Shown in pieces: positions 56,401-64,000 of a stretch of 64,000 nt of DNA. This DNA is from an uncultured Clostridia bacterium (lineage in GTDB: Bacteria > Bacillota > Clostridia > TANB77 > CAG-508): NCBI GenBank assembly GCA_947624195.1, contig CANQJH010000004.1, positions 1-64,000 of the forward strand. Reading direction: 5' to 3'. Every line of letters starts with the position of its first letter. Position 1 is the first letter of the stretch. Position numbers and translations under genes: made by a program. Below the pieces are notes generated by a model. It did no database searches. It was not told where the DNA came from and was given only the letters and a program-made list of their open reading frames with translations.

Positions 56401-57956
56401 ACGAAACTTGAAAAAGTATCAATTACTTCTCCATTTCTAATTTTCATTATACCTATCTCAGTAATTTTTTCTGTTCTAAAAGAAATGCCAGTTGTCTCTA
56501 GGTCAAATACACAGTATGTAGTATCTTTCAAAGTTTGTCCCTTGTCTTTAGTAATTACTGGGTCCTTATCAGATACTAGATATCCTTCTACCCCATAAAT
56601 TATTTTTATCCCTGCTTTGTCATAGCCTATTTTCTCCATTAAATGATGCGCATCTGGAAAAGATTGCACAACTCCATGGTCTGTTATAGCTATTGATTTC
56701 ATGCCCCATTTTATGGCTCTATTTATTAAATCTGTTGCAGAAGTAACTGCATCCATTTGGCTCATTTTTGTATGCATGTGAAGTTCTGTTCTCTTAACTT
56801 TTGCATTATCTGTTCTTACTGCTTTTTTTATAGGCTCTGTTTCAACTACTGTGCTAGCTACAATAGTGATTTCCTTTGCAAAATTATCAAAGCCAGCCCT
56901 TCCGCCCACTTTAACGCATGTACCAGGTTTTAATCTTTTTAAAATTGCACTTTTTTTATCTGGCATTGCAAAAATCTTGCATGTTATAGTAGTTGTTCCA
57001 TCATATACATCAAAAGAAATTAAAAACTTTCCCGTCTTTTTTAATTCAGTAGGGTCAGCCAAATTTACAATTTCCCCAATGATTTGAACTGCCGAGGTGT
57101 CCATGCCAATATCTTCAATCTTAATTAGTTCTTCTTTTATGTTGCTATTTCTGCCATATATAATGCTTGGATCTTCTTGCTTTTCATCTATATCACCATT
57201 ATTATCATGACTACTTGTAGAATTTTTAACAGATTGATAAGTATTATTTGGATTATTGTCTTTACCATATTTGCCATAGCCATTGTTGCTATCGTAATTA
57301 TTTTTATTTATTTTTTTCTGAAGTTTAGATTTATCATTTAAATTGCTATTACCTTCTGCTTTCTGTCCATTTGCATCTTCATTTTCTTTATGCATTTGCA
57401 TAACTTTAGCTGAATTTTCTGCAAATTCCTTTATTATATTTTCTTTATGTTGCAAAAATTCATCTTCATTTTTTTGAGTATTTTCTTCTATAAAACTAAC
57501 ATTATAATTTTTCCCATAGATGTCCTTTATGAAATTGGTTATCTTCGTATTAATTCCTTGCTTTTCAAGAATATCCTTTCCCTTTACACTAAGATGAGTA
57601 TTTATATTTCCGTTGCTAATATCGATATTGCTTCCTTTTAGAAAAGCTTTAATAACTGGAACTTTTTTTGATAAATGTGATAGTATTTCCTTCCAGTCCT
57701 CGACCACTTTTTCATCCATCTCCTGTTCAGGAAATGAAATTTTGAAATCTACTTCATTAAAATTAAATCTTTTTTTTGCATATGTTTCAAATTTATCAAT
57801 TTCAGAAATTGGAACTAAATTATCAGACTGCAAAAAAAGCTCTAATCTATTTGTTTTTTTATACAAATTAACATTAGAGATTTTTGCATTTGCAAGTGCA
57901 AAACTATCTGTATTATAATCACTAAAAACCATTTTAAATTCTTTTAACTGTTCCAA
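53460..57956 (-). CDS. polC: DNA polymerase III alpha subunit, PolC type
   Basis: Replicative polymerase of Firmicutes with built-in proofreading, 1498 aa (Bacillus PolC 1437). Domains in order: N-terminal region, a low-complexity Asn/Asp/Lys insert (about residues 195-265), an OB domain, PHP (HMHTKMSQMD; AITDHGVVQSF), DEDD exonuclease (YCVFDLETTGIS, about 485; NADFDTGFLRYN), and polymerase. The zinc-binding Cys pairs (CPQCKY and CPKCGH) lie near 970-1000 and the catalytic DIDLNFSGE near 1022. The C-terminus ends in NQISLFG, a beta-clamp-binding motif. The TTG start (57956) has GGGGGC upstream; an ATG eight codons inside has no SD. Confidence 0.96.
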   Translation of the reverse strand: MEQLKEFKMVFSDYNTDSFALANAKISNVNLYKKTNRLELFLQSDNLVPISEIDKFETYAKKRFNFNEVDFKISFPEQEMDEKVVEDWKEILSHLSKKVPVIKAFLKGSNIDISNGNINTHLSVKGKDILEKQGINTKITNFIKDIYGKNYNVSFIEENTQKNEDEFLQHKENIIKEFAENSAKVMQMHKENEDANGQKAEGNSNLNDKSKLQKKINKNNYDSNNGYGKYGKDNNPNNTYQSVKNSTSSHDNNGDIDEKQEDPSIIYGRNSNIKEELIKIEDIGMDTSAVQIIGEIVNLADPTELKKTGKFLISFDVYDGTTTITCKIFAMPDKKSAILKRLKPGTCVKVGGRAGFDNFAKEITIVASTVVETEPIKKAVRTDNAKVKRTELHMHTKMSQMDAVTSATDLINRAIKWGMKSIAITDHGVVQSFPDAHHLMEKIGYDKAGIKIIYGVEGYLVSDKDPVITKDKGQTLKDTTYCVFDLETTGISFRTEKITEIGIMKIRNGEVIDTFSSFVNPEKPIPYRVQEITNITDDMVKDAPTIKEIMPKILEFFGDSVLVAHNADFDTGFLRYNCEELGLKFDYTYLDTLRLAKDLFPDYKKYKLGIIAENLGIKVEVAHRALDDVDTTVKVFNVMCKMLEEQGIKKLADIDNKEAGKANFKKLKSHHIIILAKDYVGLKNLYKLVSISHVNYFYKRPLILKSILKKYSEGLIIGSACDQGELYQAILAGKSDEDIEDIAKDYDYLEIQPIQNDEYLVRNGTLQSDEDLRNIVRKIVDLGEKLAKPVCATCDVHFLDPQDEIYRRIIQAGQGYDDADMQAPLYLRTTEEMLEEFEYLGKEKAYEVVVTNTNKIADMCEKIRPISPEKCPPHIPGCEQTIKEIAYSKAHELYGDPLPQIVQDRLDRELDSIIKNGFSVMYIIAQKLVWKSNEDGYIVGSRGSVGSSFAANMTGITEVNSLPPHYRCPQCKYSDFTDYGIKNGFDLPDKMCPKCGHRLDKDGMDIPFETFLGFNGDKEPDIDLNFSGEYQAKAHKYTEVIFGKGTTFKAGTVGTVADKTAFGYVKKYFEEQGKPTSNAEVSRISKGCTGIKRTTGQHPGGIIVVPKGRQIYEFTPVQHPADDPNSDIITTHFDYHSIDQNLLKLDILGHDDPTVIRMLYDLTGLDPTKVPLDDKETMSIYSSTKALGVTPEAIKSEVGTYGIPESGTKFVRGMLKDTKPTTFEELIRISGLSHGTDVWLGNAQELINNGTATLSETICTRDDIMLYLIKQGVAPNTAFKIMELVRKGKVSKEPEKWAGYKKTMEECNVPEWYIDSCNKIKYLFPKAHAAAYVTNAFRIAWFKVHIPKAYYTAYFTIRADAFDSEIMCHGQEKVKNKMKEIELLGNNATQKDNAMYETLEIVNEMYERKINFLPIDLYESNATKFKMEDEGIRPPLNSIPGFGSVAAIGVEEARKDGEFMSIDDLRLRAKLGASGVDMLKKAGCLDGMSQSNQISLFG

Positions 57957-57994
57957 AATTGTGCCCCCGTTATTTCTCCATTTTATTTAAAGTG

Positions 57995-58744
57995 TTATAA
58001 CATTTTTGCTATATCATTAAAAGCTACAATTACCGAAAATACTATTAAAGCTATAAATCCAAAAGACTGTATACTTAGTTCAATATTTTTATCTAAAGGT
58101 TTCTTTCTTATTCCTTCTATGATAAGTAGTACAATTTTCCCGCCATCTAAAGGAATAATTGGAAGTAGATTAGTTATGCCCAGTGATATTGATATAATTG
58201 AAAGTAAATATATAAATTCAGCTAATCCTGAGGTTTTTGATACCATGTCAGATATGCCAATTGGTCCAACCATATCATTTATACTTGTTTTTCCGCCAAA
58301 CAATTCTGCTAGTCCAAGTAACATGCTTTTAATTAATTCAATAACTGCATTAAATGAATATTGAACTGCATTAATAAAATTTGGCTCTCTTATAATTAAA
58401 TATCTCACAAAGATTAATATTGCATAAGCTATTATTCCAAAAATAATATTTACTAGAGCTCCTGCTGCTACGACAGCTATTCTTTTTGGAATACTAGCTT
58501 TGCTAAAAGAACCTTTTACATCTGACTCTTCTTCTTCGCCCTCCAGCTTCACAAACCCACCTAATGGAATCATCCTAATTTCATACTCTGTTTGTTTGCC
58601 TTTCTTCCTCCATATCTTGGGGCCAAAACCTATTGCAAATTCATTTACTTTTATCTTGCATATTTTAGCAACAATATAATGTCCAGTTTCATGTATTAAT
58701 ACTAAAAAACCTAGCAAAAATATTATTTTTAAAGTTGTTAACAA
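57995..58744 (-). CDS. rseP: Membrane zinc metallopeptidase RseP, PDZ-less
   Basis: Site-2 protease (M50) of 249 aa. The zinc site HETGH lies in the first helix (FLVLIHETGHYIVAKI), and LLPIIPLDGGKIVLLIIE holds the third ligand Asp. FAIGFGPKIW and IRMIPLGGFVKLEGE are the family's early motifs. Typical RseP/RasP is 420-450 aa with a PDZ domain between the two halves; here the second half follows directly, so the PDZ is missing. It cuts transmembrane anti-sigma factors and leftover signal peptides. TTG 58744 is chosen, because AGGAGGAG sits 8 nt upstream; the frame is open to 58774. Confidence 0.88.
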   Translation of the reverse strand: MLTTLKIIFLLGFLVLIHETGHYIVAKICKIKVNEFAIGFGPKIWRKKGKQTEYEIRMIPLGGFVKLEGEEEESDVKGSFSKASIPKRIAVVAAGALVNIIFGIIAYAILIFVRYLIIREPNFINAVQYSFNAVIELIKSMLLGLAELFGGKTSINDMVGPIGISDMVSKTSGLAEFIYLLSIISISLGITNLLPIIPLDGGKIVLLIIEGIRKKPLDKNIELSIQSFGFIALIVFSVIVAFNDIAKML

Positions 58745-58775
58745 AAGTAAGTCTCCTCCTGCATTTTTATTCAAG

Positions 58776-59612
58776 TTATATTATAAACAATGTTAGTAAT
58801 ATGTATGCAAATGGGATTATAAATATAACGCTATCAAACCTATCCAACATACCTCCATGTCCTGGTATAAGCGCACTAAAATCTTTTATATTGCAATATC
58901 TTTTTATAGCTGAAGCAGCTAAATCCCCAATTTGTCCGATTAAAGTTAAAGCTATCAATACAACTGCTATTACTAAATAATTAATAGACAAAGCAAATAC
59001 ATTGTTTATAATTATTGTATAAATTAATCCCAATACCAAAGCTCCTATTATACCAGCCACACTACCTTCAATAGTTTTATTAGGACTAATTTCTGTAAAT
59101 TTATGCTTTCCAAATTTTCTTCCAATAAAGTATGCAAATGTGTCGCTTCCCCAAGCTGCAATTATAACATACCATAAGTATATCTTTCCATTTGGTTCTA
59201 TACCTTGTATTAAATCTAAAAAGAAAAATGTAATTGGTATGTAGCATATTCCAAATAGTGTTATTGCTACATCAACAATATTCTTTTTCCCTTTTGAAAA
59301 GAATAACTCTGTCGCTAATACTAATATACTGATTGGTATAATGCATAAAGCTGAAGCCCACATTGTAGTTTTGTCTACAAAGTTGAGCAAAACTATAAGC
59401 ACGCAAAATATGTATCCAAGCCATGTTGATGGGTTCGCTTTCTTTCCATTTTGAAAACATGTAAAATATTCATATAAGCATATAATTGATAATGCAGAAA
59501 TTATTATGTCAAATACTATCTTATTTGCAAATATAAATACTACAAGAACTAACGGAAAACCTAAACATGCACTTATTACTCGAGTAATTAAACTTCTTTT
59601 CTTTTTTTCCAT
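58776..59612 (-). CDS. cdsA: Phosphatidate cytidylyltransferase
   Basis: The 278-aa polytopic enzyme makes CDP-diacylglycerol from phosphatidate and CTP. Its signature lies near the C-terminus: GDLAASAIKRYCNIKDFSALIPGHGGMLDRFDS, with the S/IKR and D-R-D metal and substrate residues. About eight helices precede it. ATG 59612 is used; GTG 59618 is in frame and SD is weak. In most Firmicutes dxr lies between cdsA and rseP; here 31 bp separate the two directly. Confidence 0.93.
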   Translation of the reverse strand: MEKKKRSLITRVISACLGFPLVLVVFIFANKIVFDIIISALSIICLYEYFTCFQNGKKANPSTWLGYIFCVLIVLLNFVDKTTMWASALCIIPISILVLATELFFSKGKKNIVDVAITLFGICYIPITFFFLDLIQGIEPNGKIYLWYVIIAAWGSDTFAYFIGRKFGKHKFTEISPNKTIEGSVAGIIGALVLGLIYTIIINNVFALSINYLVIAVVLIALTLIGQIGDLAASAIKRYCNIKDFSALIPGHGGMLDRFDSVIFIIPFAYILLTLFII

Positions 59613-59680
59613 TTTCACACTCTACTTTCTTATTTTTTTAAGCTTTCTTGATTACAATATTTTTTGCCTTTGCCCCAAAT

Positions 59681-60382
59681 TTATTTTCCTTTTCTTCTCT
59701 GTCTATTAGAATAAGATGTTATTGCTTCATCTATATCTTTGGTAGTAAAATCCGGCCAATACTTATCTAAGAATAGTAATTCAGAATATGTAATTTGCCA
59801 TGGCAAGAAGTTACTTATCCTATATTCACCACTGGTTCTAATTAATAAGTCCGGATCCTCTTGTCCATATGTATATAAATTATCTGAAATTACATTTTCA
59901 TCAATATCTTCAATTTTTAGTTTCCCATCTAAAACACTTTGTGCTATTTTTTTAGTTGCATATATAATCTCTGCTCTTCCACCATAATTAAAAGCTATGT
60001 TTAATTGCAAACCTGTATTATTTTGAGTTCTTTCTTCCATCTTAATCATTTTATTCTTTATATTTTCAGGTAAAGCTTTTTTATCTCCAAGTATTCGTAG
60101 CTTTATGTTCTCCAAATCTGCTGTTTTTAAAAATCTATCAAGATAAAGATTTAACAGATTGATTATAGCCCCAACTTCCTCTTTGGTTCTTTTCCAATTC
60201 TCTGTAGAAAAGGCATAAACGGTTAAGTATTTCAAGCCTATTTTATTGCAATATTTTGAAATTTCTTCTAATACTTCCGCTCCTTTTTTGTGTCCTAACG
60301 GAGTTTCTAAATTATGCTCTTTTGCCCATCTTCGATTGCCATCCATAATTATGGCAATATGTTTAATATCAGAGTTTTCCAT
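59681..60382 (-). CDS. uppS: Undecaprenyl pyrophosphate synthase
   Basis: The 233-aa cis-prenyltransferase makes the C55 lipid carrier for peptidoglycan and the surface polymer encoded in this window. Conserved motifs: HIAIIMDGNRRWAKEHNL at the N-terminus, GHKKGAEVLEEI, YLTVYAFSTENWKR and near the end DLLIRTSGEYRISNFLPWQ. AGGAGG precedes the ATG. Position between frr and cdsA is the classic operon order. Confidence 0.96.
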   Translation of the reverse strand: MENSDIKHIAIIMDGNRRWAKEHNLETPLGHKKGAEVLEEISKYCNKIGLKYLTVYAFSTENWKRTKEEVGAIINLLNLYLDRFLKTADLENIKLRILGDKKALPENIKNKMIKMEERTQNNTGLQLNIAFNYGGRAEIIYATKKIAQSVLDGKLKIEDIDENVISDNLYTYGQEDPDLLIRTSGEYRISNFLPWQITYSELLFLDKYWPDFTTKDIDEAITSYSNRQRRKGK

Positions 60383-60453
60383 TTTATAAGCCTCCTTGCT
60401 AAAGATATATTATTTATGCTTTTTAATAGTCATTGCTATTTTTGCAAAGTATT

Positions 60454-61002
60454 TTACACTGTCATTATTTCTGCTTCTTTTTTAGCAAAAACATCGTCTA
60501 TTTTCGCTATATTTGAATCAGTTGCTTTTTGTATCTTATCTTCTAAATCTCTTTCTTCATCTTCTGAGATTTCATTATTTTTTAATTTTGCCTTAGCTTC
60601 ATCCATTTCATCTCTTCTAACATTTCTAACAGCAACCTTTGCTTCTTCTGCTAGTTTCTTTATATCTTTTACAATTTCTTTTCTTCTTTCTTCTGTAAGC
60701 TCTGGGAATACTAAACGTATTAATTGACCATCATTAACAGGATGTATACCTATATCAGCTATTTCAATTGCTTTTTCAATTTGTGAAATAATACTTCTAT
60801 CCCAAGGTTGTATAACAATTAATCTTGCCTCTGGTACTGAAATACTTGCAACTTGATTAATTGGTGTTGGAACACCATAATATTCTACTTGTACCTTATT
60901 CAAAATTGCCGGATTTGCTCTTCCAGCTCTTACTTCTTGATAATTGTCTTGTAAATTTACAATTACCTTTCCCATTTTTTCATTCATTACATCTAAACTC
61001 AT
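60454..61002 (-). CDS. frr: Ribosome recycling factor
   Basis: The 182-aa protein splits post-termination ribosomes together with EF-G. It has the family's RAGRANPAIL motif (EVRAGRANPAILNKVQVEYYGVPTPINQ), IQPWDRSIISQIEKAI and the long coiled-coil arms (EERRKEIVKDIKKLAEEAKVAVRNVR). AGGAGG precedes the ATG. It lies 19 bp downstream of pyrH. Confidence 0.97.
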   Translation of the reverse strand: MSLDVMNEKMGKVIVNLQDNYQEVRAGRANPAILNKVQVEYYGVPTPINQVASISVPEARLIVIQPWDRSIISQIEKAIEIADIGIHPVNDGQLIRLVFPELTEERRKEIVKDIKKLAEEAKVAVRNVRRDEMDEAKAKLKNNEISEDEERDLEDKIQKATDSNIAKIDDVFAKKEAEIMTV

Positions 61003-61021
61003 ATAATCCTCCTAATTATTA

Positions 61022-61717
61022 TTAATCAACTTTTGTGCCTATATTTTCCTCATTTGCAGCCCTAATTATATTTTTAGGGTCACTCATTGCAAAAACCACA
61101 AGAGGAATCTCGTTATCTTTGCAAATAGAAATTGCAGCTGAATCCATAACTTTTAAATTCTTTTCCAAAATTTCTTGATATGTTACATAATCTATCTTTT
61201 TAGCAGATGGATCAACTTTTGGATCTGCTGTATATACTCCATCAATTGTTTTAGCTACCAATATTGCATTAGCTCCTATTTCAGCAGCTCTTAACGCTGC
61301 CGCTGAATCTGTTGAAAAGAAAGGACTACCTGTTCCACACGCAAATATTAAAATTCTTCCTTTTTCTAAATGTCTCATTGCTCTTCTTTGAGTAAAAGGT
61401 TCTGCAATTTGTCTCATTTCAATTGCAGTTTGAAGTCTAGTAGCTATGCCTCTTTTTTCTATTGCATCTTGAAGCGCAAGTCCGTTCATAGCTGTCGCTA
61501 ACATCCCCATATAATCTGCGGTTGTCCTCACCATGTTAGGTCCATATTTTCCTCTCCAGAAATTACCACCTCCAACTACAATGGCAATTTCAACACCCAT
61601 ATCATATAATTCTTTTATTGCATCACATATTCCATTTATTGTATCTTCATCTATGCCTGTTTTATTATCTCCCGCAAGCGCTTCACCGCTTAACTTTAAC
61701 AATACTCTTTTATACAA
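61022..61717 (-). CDS. pyrH: UMP kinase
   Basis: The 231-aa amino acid kinase family enzyme phosphorylates UMP to UDP. It has [37 protein letters not shown], the allosteric/nucleotide region [20 protein letters not shown] and YTADPKVDP. The start codon is TTG (61715-61717) behind a strong AGGAGGA. It is the first gene of the run pyrH-frr-uppS-cdsA-rseP-polC-DUF1294; rpsB and tsf, which often precede it, are not here. A weak promoter-like TTAAGT and TAGAAT pair lies near 61764-61791. Confidence 0.96.
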   Translation of the reverse strand: MYKRVLLKLSGEALAGDNKTGIDEDTINGICDAIKELYDMGVEIAIVVGGGNFWRGKYGPNMVRTTADYMGMLATAMNGLALQDAIEKRGIATRLQTAIEMRQIAEPFTQRRAMRHLEKGRILIFACGTGSPFFSTDSAAALRAAEIGANAILVAKTIDGVYTADPKVDPSAKKIDYVTYQEILEKNLKVMDSAAISICKDNEIPLVVFAMSDPKNIIRAANEENIGTKVD

Positions 61718-61839
61718 AATTTTTCCTCCTTATTTATGTTAATTATTATTTCAATTTAACCGTATTCTATCATATATAAACTAAAACTTAAAGAGAATAT
61801 GAGAAAATTTTAAAATAAAATTACAATTAACATTACAAA

Positions 61840-61863
61840 AAGGTGCAATTGTAGTTGCACCTT
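61840..61863 (-). terminator. Terminator of the small LPQTG gene
   Basis: On the minus strand AAGGTGCAA and TTGCACCTT form a 9-bp perfect stem with a 6-nt loop, followed by TTTTGTAATG. It lies about 33 bp after the stop codon. Confidence 0.8.
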
Positions 61864-61895
61864 CTTTAATATATAATATTATCTAAATTATTTGA

Positions 61896-62273
61896 TTACA
61901 TATCATATTTCTTTGACTTTACATAAGCAATTGATCCAATTACAACTGCTACTATTCCTACTACTGTAATCATATATATATCATTTTCTCCAGTTTGTGG
62001 TAAGTCCTTCTCTGTACCTATATCATTTATTTTAACAATATTTGACTGAACATTTCCTAGTGTATTGCCAGTGGTATTTCCTCCATTTACTCCAGGAGTT
62101 ACAGTTCCTGTTACATTTCCGCCAACATCATTTCCTAAAGTATTTCCACTAGATGGCGATGGAGTTGGTGCTAGATTTAATCCAGTTGCATTAACTACTC
62201 CAGCTAAAACAAATAAACTTACTAAAACTACAACTAAAGTTACTACTACATTTTTACTTAAATTTTTCATCAT
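61896..62273 (-). CDS. Small LPQTG sortase-anchored surface protein
   Basis: The 125-aa protein has a signal peptide (residues 1-30, hydrophobic VVVTLVVVLVSLFVLAGVVNA), a Gly/Asn/Thr/Pro-rich spacer (residues about 31-85), then the sorting signal LPQTGEND, a hydrophobic helix and the basic tail KSKKYDM. It would be attached to peptidoglycan by a class A-type sortase, which is not in this window. The mature spacer is only about 60 residues with no folded domain. GAGGAG lies before ATG 62273; a second ATG follows at once. Confidence 0.82.
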   Translation of the reverse strand: MMKNLSKNVVVTLVVVLVSLFVLAGVVNATGLNLAPTPSPSSGNTLGNDVGGNVTGTVTPGVNGGNTTGNTLGNVQSNIVKINDIGTEKDLPQTGENDIYMITVVGIVAVVIGSIAYVKSKKYDM

Positions 62274-62527
62274 AACGTTCTCCTCACTTTTTTCTTAATT
62301 GATAATATTATTATATCTAATTTTTTTAAAATTATAGCATGAAAATAATTACAATTTCATACTATAAATATTTTATACTTATTTTTTTTATAAGTCAACA
62401 TTTTTTTACATATTTTTTTATTTTTTTTCAAATTTTTTGTTTTGTTATATTTTAACGTGAATATCATTGTTTTTGAGCATTAAAAAATAACTTGTTTTAT
62501 CAAAAAGCTTAAGTTGCAATTAACATT

Positions 62528-63616
62528 TTAAACATTAAACTTAAATTCCACAATGTCGCCTTCTTGCATAACATAATCTTTTCCTTCCAGTCTAACTAGT
62601 CCAAGCTCTTTTACCTTTTGATAATTTCCGTTTTCTATTAAATCATTATATGATACTATTTCAGCTTTTATGAAACCTCTTTCAAAATCCGAATGTATTT
62701 TCCCTGCAGCCTGTGGCGCTTTAGTACCTTTCTTTATTGTCCAAGCTCTAACTTCTTTCTTACCTGCTGTCAAAAACGACATTAGTCCTAACAATTCATA
62801 ACTTGCTTTTATTACCTTATCTAGCCCAGATTCTTTTAGCCCAAGAGCTTCAAGCATTTCTTTTTTGTCGTTCCCATCTAAAGCTGACAATTCTTCCTCA
62901 ATTTTCACACATAATGTTATAACATCAGCATTTTCAGATTTTGCATATTCTTTAACCTTCTTTACATAATCATTGTCTTCTTTTCCAATATCATCTTCGG
63001 AAATATTAGCAACATACAAAATTGGCTTCATTGTCAAAAGAAAAGCATCTTTTATAATTTCTTTTTCATCATCAGTCAAATCAATAGTTCTAGCCGGTTT
63101 ACCTTCTTGCAATACATCCCTTACTTTTTTAAATGCATCTTCTTCTAATAAATATTTTTTATCTCCCTTTGCAAGTTTAGCAGCCCTTTCTATTCTTTTA
63201 TTAACTGTATCTAGGTCTGCCAAAACAAGTTCTAAATTAATTGTTTCTATATCCCTAATCGGGTCAACATTTCCGTCAACATGAACTATGTTTGAATCAT
63301 CAAAGCATCTTACAACTTCTAGTATTGAATCAGTTTCTCTAATATGTGATAAAAACTTATTTCCTAGACCTTCTCCCTTACTTGCACCTTTTACTAATCC
63401 AGCAATATCAACAAATTCAATTATAGCATGTGTTACCTTATCAGACTCATACATTTTAGCAAGCACGTCTAATCTTTCATCTGGAACTGGTACAACTCCA
63501 ACATTTGGCTCGATTGTGCAAAATGGATAATTAGCACACTCCGCACCAGCATTTGTAATGCTGTTAAATAATGTACTCTTACCCACGTTTGGCAAACCAA
63601 CTATTCCAATTTTCAT
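62528..63616 (-). CDS. ychF: Redox-regulated ATPase/GTPase YchF
   Basis: The 362-aa Obg-family protein has G1 GLPNVGKST, the switch region VPDERLDVLA, G3 DIAGLVKGASKGEGLGNKFL and the C-terminal TGS-like domain with KKGTKAPQAAGKIHSDFERGFI. It starts MKIGIVGLPNVGKS at ATG 63616, matching family length; the frame is open to 63655. AAAGGA lies upstream. The NxxE specificity motif (YVANISEDD) suggests ATP binding as in YchF generally. Confidence 0.95.
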   Translation of the reverse strand: MKIGIVGLPNVGKSTLFNSITNAGAECANYPFCTIEPNVGVVPVPDERLDVLAKMYESDKVTHAIIEFVDIAGLVKGASKGEGLGNKFLSHIRETDSILEVVRCFDDSNIVHVDGNVDPIRDIETINLELVLADLDTVNKRIERAAKLAKGDKKYLLEEDAFKKVRDVLQEGKPARTIDLTDDEKEIIKDAFLLTMKPILYVANISEDDIGKEDNDYVKKVKEYAKSENADVITLCVKIEEELSALDGNDKKEMLEALGLKESGLDKVIKASYELLGLMSFLTAGKKEVRAWTIKKGTKAPQAAGKIHSDFERGFIKAEIVSYNDLIENGNYQKVKELGLVRLEGKDYVMQEGDIVEFKFNV

Positions 63617-63710
63617 ATTAAATTTCATTCCTTTCTTGCTTCTATTCAAGGACACATATAATTATGAAAATTTAAATGTTTTCAAATTATTTTTTCCTAC
63701 TAGCTAAATT

Positions 63711-63739
63711 ATTATACTACAAAATATTACAATTTACAA
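63711..63739 (-). promoter_or_regulatory. Promoter of ychF
   Basis: On the minus strand, TTGTAA (63739-63734) and TATAAT (63716-63711) are 17 bp apart, directly after the stop codon of the partial gene at 63743. Confidence 0.7.
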
Positions 63740-63742
63740 CAT

Positions 63743-64000
63743 TTACTTCACGATATCATACACGGTCTTTGTGTCATCTGACTTTGCTGTATTTTTTTGC
63801 AATTTGACTCCAGATTGCAGACAAACTACTGGACGCAACCCGTTTCCGTAAGTGCCGCGATAGGTGCCGCCGCTCACGATGCCGTAATAGCCCACGCCCA
63901 ACACGTAGTTAGTGTCACCGGCAGAAGGCGACGCCAACCAATATCCATAGCAATTGCCTTTTACACCATTTGCAGTTACACTTAATTCGGTTTGTGGGAA
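63743..64000 (-). CDS. 3' end of a DUF6273/C-type-lectin-like surface protein; probable DGR target (partial)
   Basis: The frame is open to the window edge (85 codons seen). It contains GYWLASPSAGDTNYVLGVGYYG and GLRPVVCLQSGVKL, typical of a C-type-lectin-fold (DUF6273-like) C-terminus. The segment 63841-63900 is 63% G+C, against an AT-rich background. In VGYYGIVSGGTYRGTYG the positions G, Y, I, S, G, G, T, R, G, Y all use NNC codons, while the interspersed fixed-looking V, Y and T use other third bases. That is what adenine mutagenesis of AAC codons gives in a diversity-generating retroelement. Promoter, start and any reverse transcriptase lie beyond 64000. Confidence 0.7.
   Translation of the reverse strand, partial: FPQTELSVTANGVKGNCYGYWLASPSAGDTNYVLGVGYYGIVSGGTYRGTYGNGLRPVVCLQSGVKLQKNTAKSDDTKTVYDIVK

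Noticed and set aside
1-64000. CRISPR arrays, rRNA genes and classical riboswitches
   Set aside because: I saw no regularly spaced short repeats, no rRNA-like sequence, and no recognisable riboswitch core in any leader long enough to hold one.

Overview
The window reads as a chromosomal segment of a low-GC Gram-positive bacterium, most likely an uncultured, gut-type member of the Clostridia. Base composition is strongly AT-rich. The gene set fits that group: PolC, mini-RNase III, RbgA, a YlbF-family protein, DUF1292 and DUF1294 proteins, TagO, sortase-type surface proteins and a GITLV-type prepilin. Genes start with ATG, TTG or GTG behind AGGAGG-like ribosome binding sites. Almost every gene after 8.2 kb lies on the minus strand. 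No rRNA and no CRISPR array is present; the only tRNA seen is tRNA-Glu(CTC) at 11.9 kb.

Left part (1-33.5 kb). asnS is followed by a lactaldehyde-reductase-type alcohol dehydrogenase, a small prepilin-like protein and a YlbF-family protein. A divergent alpha-glucan module follows: a GT4 glycogen-synthase-like enzyme on one strand, a Lys-rich DUF4912 protein and a GH57 branching enzyme on the other. Next come the proteostasis genes clpX, clpP and tig, then tRNA-Glu, mrnC and rbgA. The region 13.4-30.5 kb mixes housekeeping genes (polA, a lytic transglycosylase, an S66 peptidase) with accessory genes: a broken HExxH metallopeptidase, membrane proteins, a 1997-residue modular adhesin and a broken GtrII-type glucosyltransferase next to a lone tyrosine recombinase. 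queH and ruvB follow.

Middle (33.5-50.7 kb). This is one long surface-polysaccharide locus read leftwards. It has tagO as the lipid-carrier initiating enzyme, three large polytopic GT-C-like membrane proteins, six proteins with GT2 or GT4 domains (one a GT2-GT4 fusion), an ABC-2 permease and ATPase pair for polymer export, and an O-antigen ligase/polymerase-like protein. Three genes here share a small hairpin between a purine-rich SD-like sequence and the start codon. The ligase gene has its translation-initiation region present three times in tandem.

Right part (50.7-64 kb). An AAA+ ATPase (AAA_14/DUF4143 type) and a small ORF are followed by a gene-free stretch with four perfect DnaA boxes. 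Then comes the conserved pyrH-frr-uppS-cdsA-rseP-polC operon, lacking dxr and with a PDZ-less RseP, ending in a DUF1294 protein. A small LPQTG surface protein and ychF follow. The window ends inside the 3' part of a gene whose last 100 codons are unusually GC-rich and whose variable-looking positions are all NNC codons. That is the signature of a diversity-generating-retroelement (DGR) target.

Most interesting points: the probable DGR variable region at the right edge; a 196-bp GC-rich structured element bounded by perfect 23-bp inverted repeats at 16.8 kb; the DnaA-box cluster at 52.7-53.05 kb; three genes each broken by exactly one extra base; and the SD-hairpin-ATG arrangement in the polysaccharide locus.
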